Origin: Planctomycetaceae bacterium
GTDB lineage: Bacteria; Planctomycetota; Planctomycetia; Pirellulales; Pirellulaceae
NCBI GenBank assembly: GCA_007121535.1
Contig: SKKK01000359.1
Span: 1-34,294 of the forward strand
DNA: 34,294 nt
Direction: 5' to 3'
This document shows, one piece after another, positions 23,816 through 32,800 of this stretch. Each line of letters begins with the position of its first letter. Within the stretch, counting starts at the first letter, position 1. Both the position numbers and the translations under genes were made by a program. Below the pieces are notes generated by a model that was not told the origin of the DNA, did no database searches, and saw nothing but the letters and a program-made list of their open reading frames with translations.

Positions 23816-26800
23816 TTATCGACCCAACTCCGCGAATAAGAGATCGCGTGGGGCCAGTGTATCGAGCGGCACGTGCACAGACTTTGATTCGGCCAAAAGC
23901 GAAAGAACGTCCTCTAGCGGATTCTCACGTTCCAGTTCAAAACGGTCGCGGTGGCTGTCGGCAAGGTGATGGCGAGCGTAGCCAGCCGTTGTCTGTGGTC
24001 CGAAGGGCACATCCGCCGTCGCTGGCGATGAGCGATTCGGTTCTTCGAACTCTGCCAGCATCCAAACACTGGATAACGCCTCTGTATCGCCGCCTCCGTA
24101 CGATTCTCCCTCGCCGCCACCGTTCGCCGGAGCGCGCCAGGCGTCTGGAAAGTTGGACGGAAAGACCAACGTCTGTTCGCCCGATTGCACTGCTTCCCGC
24201 GTCTTGCCGAAATTCGGCGCGAAGAAGGCTAGATCGCCGAAATCGACCCGGCCGGACTTGTCGAAATCCGCCCACCATACATACGGCGCTTCGGACGTGG
24301 GTTCACCCACCGTCTTGCCAAAAGCCGCAGCGAAAAAGGAAAAATCTCCGAAGTCGATTTGATTGTTGTCCTCGATGTCGTAAACCACCGCCCACAACTC
24401 GGTGTCCGGAGATTCGCCCAGTACCGCCAAGCTGGCATCGCCATTGCCCAATCGTGCGATTCCGCTGGCCAACTCCATCTGCATGTCGTACGGTCCGATA
24501 TTCCAATCCGTTTGGTCCACCGGCACCTGGTCGTCGTCGGTCGAAGCGAAACCGACCCGAGCCAGCAGCACGTAGCCTTCCTGGCCGAGCCCCCCTTCGT
24601 GCGTGCTGCCTCCGATTTGATGGACTCGGCCCAAGTTGTCTTGGATCTTGCCAGTGAGGTTATCTGTAAAGCCCGGCCCGTATTGGATCTCCTGAGCCGT
24701 CAGATACTCGGTGTGGTAATGCAGATCCACCATCGCTTCGGTGATGCCCACTGTCGTCGTATCCGGCGTGCTGACCCAGATCTCGACCCAGAACGACTGC
24801 CACTCATGAACCCAATCCGCACTGAGGGGCAACTCGTCCACTTCGCCGTTATCACCAATCTCGCTCGGCTGATGGACAATCCTCACGTCGATCCGTGTCC
24901 CGCCGATGTCCGCGGGCCGGGTACCGAAGTGGATGTCTTCGCGGTGCTGGCCCGGTTCCAGTTGGATGCTGTAAGCGAACGAGCCGTCCAATAGCCCGAT
25001 CTCCCCGCTGCCGGGTCGATTCCCGGGACCGCCGTCGATTCCGCCGCCACTGGTGCTCGGATCGAAGCTCCATACGGCATCGGCCAAGGCGGGCAGGTTC
25101 AAACGGAAGAAGGTGTGCCCGGTGTTCGGCACGTTATTGTCTTCATCGTCGCCGTCCACGACCGCCAGGCCCGACGTCCGCAGCAGCTCGCGGAACTGGG
25201 CCGTCGTCAGCCGCTGGCCGTGCTGCTGCAGCGCCAACTGCTGAGCCAGCACGGCCGCTCCGGTAACGTACGGCGCCGCCATGCTGGTCCCGCGCATCGT
25301 GGCCACGCCACCGGTGGCGTTGGCCGCCGTGATCAGCGCCCCCGGAGCCAATGCATCCAGGTGGCTGCCGTGCCGCTGCGAGAAACTGGTGATCCGGTCG
25401 GGGCCGGTGGTGTAGTCCGTGCCGAACGCGCCGAAGGTCTGCCAGCCGCGGTTGCTGTCCCAAACGGCGCCGACCGACAACGAACGTGGATCGGCGGCCG
25501 GATAGGCCAACCCTTCGCGACCGCCGAAGACCGCATAGCTGTTGCCCGCCGCCGACACGGTGATCACGCCCAGCGCGTCCAACGCGGCCAGTTCGTCGGC
25601 GATCCCGTACAGACCGACCGGCTGGCTCCAGTTCTGACCGTCGCCCAAGGAAAGATTGACCGCCGCGATCTGGTAGGTGTCGACGTTCTGGATGACCCAT
25701 TGCAGGGCCTGTTCCAGATAGCCGAAGCTGCCATGCCCGCTGTCGCTGAAGACCTTCAGATGGATGATGTCCACGCCCGGAGCGACGCCGGGATACGTGC
25801 CATCCTGTGACGCGATAATGCTGGTCACGTGCGAGCCGTGTCCGGAGATGTCGCGGGCATCGGCGTTCTTATCGGCAAAGTCGTAGTGAAACACGATCCG
25901 GTCGGCAACCCCGTCGCCGTCGGCGTCGGGGCCGAAGAACGGATGACTGAGATCCAACCCGGTATCGATCACCACCACCGAGACGCCGCGACCGTCCAAA
26001 TCGGTGAACCGTGGATCGGTCCGCAGCACGTCCAACCCGATCAATTGGTGGGCCGGCTGAGCATTCGCGTCCGCCGCGCCGGATCCAAGCGAGACAGGAA
26101 CGGGGCTGCCTTCGGCCTGGTTGATCACATTGATGACGACCAGGGCATCCAGCGGCGTGATCAGTCCGTCACCGTTCACGTCGCGCGAGTCGCCCACTTG
26201 CTGCAACCGCATCGATGCACCGGGTTCCTGCGCGTTCAGCGCGTTGACGATCAGCAGCACATCCAAGGGGGTCACATATCCGTCGCCGTTGACGTCCGCA
26301 CGCACGGCCAGGTGGCTGGGCGCCACTCCCGGGAAACTGGCGATGCCGGGCGTGAACAGCATCGCATCCGAGCCCGTGTAGGTGAACGACGTCGCGCCGC
26401 CTGCGCCCGGATGGGTCTGCTCCCAGCCTTCCTGGACCACGTGCCGCACCACGTACTGGCCGGGCCGCACGTCGTCGAATGCGTACCATCCGTTCTCGTC
26501 GGTCAACGCCGTCGGTTCGCCTTCGTCCCAACTGCCGTTTTGGTTCAAATCCAGGTACACGACTTGGTTCGGCAGTACGGGTTCATCCTCGTCCTTTTGT
26601 CCGTCGCCGTTGCTGTCCCGCCAGACGACGCCGCCGATCGAGCCCAGCGCGACCAGTCCGGCATCCCATTGCAGGTTCGGTCCACTGACGACGGTAAAGG
26701 GCGCAGTCCGGCCCGTTTCCAGGTCGGCATCGCTGTCCAGGGTATCGTCGGTCCCGACGTTGGGCGGGCTGAATCCGTAACCGGCCGGCGCTACAAACTC

Positions 26801-29800
26801 CAGGAAATAGATCCGCGAGATATCGAGATCGGTGAAGCTGTACAAGCCGTCCTCGTCGGTGGTCGTCTCGGCCAGCAATTCGAACGCCGAACCATCCGCC
26901 GGACCGGCTGACGGGACGGTTCCGGCTGAAGAAAGGCCCGTAGGTCCGAAGAATCGCTGGAACGGACTGAAGCACATCTGCCACCCGAAACAACAGTCGC
27001 TTACCGCCAAACTCAGCGGCGTGGTGCCCTCTGAGTAATACAATCGAACCGTCACATCCGGCATCCCTACTTCGCCTTCGTCCTGGATACCGTTGGCATT
27101 GGCATCGATCCACACCCGGTCGCCGATGGTCGCGGTGCCTCCGGGAGTGATGGTGACGGCATCGGGCGCTTCGGGCGGATCTTCCTGGTTGCCCGCGTTG
27201 TCGAAGGCTACGCTGAAGAAAGCGTAGCGGCGGCCAGGGGCGCCCAGGAATTCGGCGGTGGTCAGTTGGGTACCCAGCAACCAGGGCACGAAGGGCCCGT
27301 CGTCTTCGGAGACGAAGACGTGGAAGGCTGCCAGCCCCGAGCCGCCTTCGTCATCACTGCCGGTCCAGGAGACCGTAAATGTGACATCGTCCGCGGTGCC
27401 GGGCAGAGGCTGCACCTCGCTTTGCGGTTTGACGGCATCCAGCGTGTTGAAAATGGGCGGCGTATCGATCGGCGCTTCGGTATCGAACACGATGCGAGCC
27501 TCAGCGTCGATCACGTCGCCGGTGGCCGCCGTGCGTTTCGCGCGGATCGAGTAATTCAGATAACCTTCCCCGGCTCCTTCTTCGTCGTTGATGGCCAGGA
27601 ATCCCACCATCGGATCCAGCGGTTGTTCGCCGGTCTCCGGATCAATGGTGACCAGCGTCCAGAAGGCTTCGCCGGTCTGGATATTGACCCCGGCCGTGAA
27701 ATCGACGAAGTAGCCCCGTTCTTCCGTCAGATCGAGACGGGTGCTGTAGAACGCCCGGTTTTCCGGCACCTGGAAGACCAGTCCGCCGAAGCCGAAATCC
27801 CCAAGACGGAAAGTGCGCCAGTCCAGGTCGTCGTCCAACTGCTGGGTGACCACGACCCGCTGCGCCGGCGCCTGGGCGAACACGGGGTCGTTTTCGTAAC
27901 GGATCATGTAATCCAGTTGCTGATCCGCCGGAATCCAATTCTCCTCGCCGTACCCGATCGGCCCGAGGATGTCGTTCGGGTCCACCGGCGGCGGCACGCA
28001 AGGTCTGTAGGTGATGATCCTTTTGCAGGTATCGGGATCAATGGTTGTGAAGAAGCCACACCCTTCGTCCGTGCCTCGATAGTCCGTGTCCCATTCCTTG
28101 CACTTGCAGCATTCGTCGGGGACGTCGATACCGAACAGCGAAGAGGTCACCAGCGATACGTTAGTCGCCGTGACGCTTGAAGCCCCCAGATTCGCGCCGA
28201 CCAGCAATTGCGGTTCAAACAGCTCGGCGACCGACCACGTCTCGCCCGTCCAGACGCTGGAAAACAGCGCCATGCGATTCTGCTCGTCTGCCGAGTCCGC
28301 GTTTGCGCTCCAGAAGACGATGGGTTGCCCAGCGACTTCGGACATGGCGATCTCACTGAGATTACGACCCGTCGCCACGATGAGGGGATCACCGAACCCG
28401 TCGCCGTCGAATCGCGACGCCAGCAAGTTGTAAGTATCGTCGCCGGTCTTGGTAGCCCAGGCGGTCCATACCGTTCCGTCCGCAAATGCGATCGCTTCGA
28501 CACCGGCATCAGGGCCAGCCGTTTCGGCTATCCGCACCGGCTCCGACCACGCGCCGGCATCGTACACGGCATAGTAGACGTCCGTCGCTTGCCGGGCAGC
28601 CATCACATCGTCGGAATTCGATTCACTGGTCAAGGAGGAGCCATCAGCCATCGACCAGACGACGATCCTTCGACCGTCCCCGTCGACAACCGCCCGCACG
28701 TCGCGGTTGATCCCCGAGCTGTTTGGCAACGCCACCGGAGCCGTCCAAACCGTCCCGTCGAACTCGGCCACGACGATCTGATCCGCCACTGTGTCGAACG
28801 GATCGCCCGCTTTGGTCCACACTGCGAATACTTGGCCATCCGGAGCGACGGCCAGATCGGCTGGACCGTCTTCCCACAACTCGTTGCCGACATCGGCGAT
28901 CACGCTGTTGTCGCCGTAGACCGCGCCCGTTCCAATGGCTCCTTCAGGGTAATAGACCCACTGAATGCCCTCCAGTTCATCACCCTCGGTGTACAGTCCC
29001 AGCACGTCCAGGGCACTGCTGTAGAAATCGACTGACCACGACCTGGCCAACGTCCAGGATCTCCACTGCGCGCTGACGGACACGGAACCGGCGACTTTAT
29101 CCACCTTCAGGCTCGGCAGGATCTGGACGTCCGCCGTGATCGCACCAGCAACCTTTGCTTCAGCATCCCAGTTACTGATCTCCGCTTTGACATAGGGCGA
29201 CAATCCGAAGTTGGCCGTCAGCGAACCCTCGTCCGGAAGGATCCAATTCGGGAACGGTGCCGTGCCGGTCCATCCCAGCGCCGCAGTCAAGCCGGCCGAG
29301 AACTCGATCCCGTTGGAGATCTTGATCGGGGTGAACCAATCGATCAGCGTAAAAGCCCAATCCAAGCCGGTGGCGATCGCCGCAGTTTGAGGAATGCGTT
29401 GCAGCACCCAGATCAGACCGCCTTCCCAGTCATATGTGCCGCTGGCGCTAAAGGCCAACTCAGCCTTATCCGGCTCCCACTGGCACGTTCGGTCGTTCGC
29501 ATTCCACTTTCCCGACCCGGTCAGACCGCTCGCGTAGGTTTCGCTACCGATCTTCAGGGAATTTTCACCCGTCACGCTGGCTGTCAACGTGCAGCCGCTC
29601 ACCCCTACCGCCCCCTTGACACTTGCCTTTTGCTCGATCAGGCCGAACGGGTCTTTGAATTTCACTTCGTACTGGAACGACGTCGAGACATTGGACGGTT
29701 CGATCGCGGGAGTCCTACTGATGCCCATCCCGTTGGGGAACGAAGTCGGATTGACGATAAAGGTATCGAAGTACAGGTCATGGTCGTCGTTGATCGAGTC

Positions 29801-32800
29801 ATCCGATTTGAGGTAGACGACGATGACGGTGCCATCCGGCGCGACGGCCACCGCAGGCGCGATGTCGCGCACTTCGTCGTCGGTCAGCGCTATCACCTCG
29901 CTCCACTCGTAGCCGCCGTCGCTTTCCGACCGGCCGACTGCGTAGTGAATCTCGGCGTCGTTGCCGACGCCCTGGCTCCACGTAGCGATCAATCCCGGCG
30001 AAGTTCCCTCGATCAGATTGGGTGCCGTGCGCAGGCTCAGACTGGTCCCCGGCTCGTCGGCGATGATCTTGGCACCCACCCAGTCGGTACCGTCAAAGTA
30101 CGCATGCCAAATCGCGTTTTCCTTGCGGTACACGATATGGGTAACCCCCTGCGAGTCGACCGCTAACGCGGGTTGGGCCAGCGAAATCGGAAATTCGGCG
30201 AGTTCCAGCTCCCGCACGAAGAGTGAGATTTCTTGGGCATCGGCGTCCTCGGCGATCACCAAGGAAGGCGGCAAATCGTCAGGCTGTCCATCACGGTCTT
30301 GATCGAATGCCAGCTCTCCGTCCAGCGCCAGTTCGTAAACGCCTGGTTGGAGGTAGAGAAACGTAAACGTGCCGTCATCGCGCGTCACCGTGCTCGCAAC
30401 CTGACGGTACCGGCCATCACGCGATTCGTAGGCCGCCAAAACGACGTTGGCCAACGGCTCCTCGCTCTGCGCATGAAGAACGGTTCCGGAGGCGACCAAC
30501 GAGGGTAGGTAATCCGGGTTGTCGGCGTAGAGCTGTTCGAACATCCCTCGCACGTCGCGCAGCGGCCGGCCGGGCTCCGACAACTCGGTGGCCAGCCGGT
30601 TGAGGAAACGTACGTAATGGCCCCAAGTGTCACCGACCCGCGACGGGATGTTGGCCCAGAAAGCGTCCCAGTCCTGCATGGAGATCGACTCCGGCTTGAC
30701 CGACGCCTTGATCTGCTCCCATTGGGCTGTCGAGATGACCGTGCGGTCGTCATGGGTGAACGCTTCCACCCGCACGTTCACGCCCTGCGCCGCCGTGCCG
30801 CTGCGGTAGTAAACCGACACGGTATTCAGCGAGCCCGGGCGCAGGATGTCCAGCGGACCTTCCTCCGGCGATCCCAGGATCTGCAGCGGCGCCCCGGTAC
30901 GCAACTCGCCCGGACTGAAGCCCAGCGGCGTATTGGTCACCCCGGTGGCGACCAGCAGCGGCGCCATCGCGTCGCCGTCGCCGTCGTTGCCGAACAGCAC
31001 ATCGAAGCGGTAGTTCCGGTTGGGCGCAACCACCGCCGGCCCGGCTCCCAACGTGTCGATGTTGTAGCCGGTCCCGGCCACGACCGTCAGCGAGTCCTCC
31101 AGCAAGACCAGAACGTCCTGACCGGGATCGTACGCTGCTACCGTGTACACGTTCGGCGGAACCTGGAACATGTCAAAGGTCACAAACGCGGTTGCCGAAT
31201 CCTGCAAGTAGAGGCGTTCGGCCGGCAGAGCATTCAGATTGCCGTCCAGCACGTAGAACTCCGTATCCTCCGTGAATCGTGCCCCGGAGACCTTGAGCGT
31301 CGCATTGCCCGAGTTGCCGACTCGACCGGCGTTTACGTCCAGGATCGAAAATGGGATGATCTCTGCACTGATGGTATACTCCGGCGCGCCGCTGGCCACC
31401 GTGCCGTAGGCCATCACGTAGTACACGCCCGTCTGCTCGACCGGCAAAACAATCTGCTGATCCGAGATGAACGGCTGGTTGGCTGCCCGGTCGTGTAGAG
31501 TCCGCGAGGGCATATCCCCGAAGCGGACGTATAGTTCGCTGTAGGCGTCCTCGGCCCCCTCGAAACGCAGCCGCACGGTCTCGCCCGCCTCGAGCACTTC
31601 GGTCTTGTAAAACACCGCCCGACCTTGGGCCAGGGTGCCGGTCTGCGGCTCGCCCAACGGCAGCAACTGGGCGTCGATATCCACCCGGTCCAGCGATGCG
31701 CCGATGTTGTTCGTCTCGTCGTCTTCCGGGATCTGATTCAAAACGTCGGTGCGGAGGATCACGTGGTACTCGCCGGGCACAACCCCGGGCAGCGGAGCCG
31801 TCACCTCCTGGGTGTAACTATCGCCGCCCGCCAGCGGCCCCACTCGCAGCACCCGCGCAAACAAGGCGTCGTGGATGTCCCACACATCGTCCGCCGAAAT
31901 GTACAGCGAATCGTACCAGCTTCCCAACGCGGCATCCTCGCCCTGGTTCTGTACGGTATAAGCGATCGTGGCATTCACACCGGGCGAAGCATTGGACGGA
32001 ACGGTGATGGTCCCCACGACCAGATCGGCCGGCGGAACCAAGTTCACCAACATCGACGTGCGGTCGTAGTTGACGTTGTTCAACCGGTTGGGCTCCTTCA
32101 GCAGGTTGCCCCGGTCCGCAACGACAAACACGTAAAAGGGACCTGAAAGTCCGCGCGGGATCGTGAACGAGTGCGTCTTGGTATAGCTTTCCCCCGTATC
32201 CAGCGAGTTGTGATAGACGTGCCCCAGGGAGGTATCCGAGCCCGGGTCCAGCACCTGGTCCAACGACAGGTACACCTGATCGTACCAGTTGCGCGGCGTC
32301 GGATCGCCGTCGTTGCGGACCGTCCACGTCAACTCGAACGGCTGGCCGCTGAAGGCTTCGGCCGGAGCATCCACGTCGACCAGCACCAAATCCGGAACGT
32401 TGACCGTGCCGGGTCGCGGAGGCTCGATCGTGCCCAAATCGATCAAACGCGTGTTGTTGTTCGCGTCGCTCTCGAAGACCTGCTTGTCGGCGTCCGTCAA
32501 GACGCCCAGATAGTAGGGCCCGGAAACGTCGGTAGGAATCTGGACCGTCGCCTGAGCAGTATACGACCCGCCGGCTTCGAGCGGGCTGGTCCGCACGAGG
32601 CTGCCCAGGTGCCTGTCGTTGCCGTTGCCCAACACGTCGTCCGGCGACAGATAGATCCTGTCGCGCCAACTGAGCGCGTTGGTCTGACCTGCACCGGTGT
32701 TCTCGACGGTCCACTGGACGGTCACCCAGTCGCCCGCGTGCACGGGTCCGGTGATCGGCTCCAACGCGGTCACCTGCAGATCGGCCAGATTCTGGACGAT

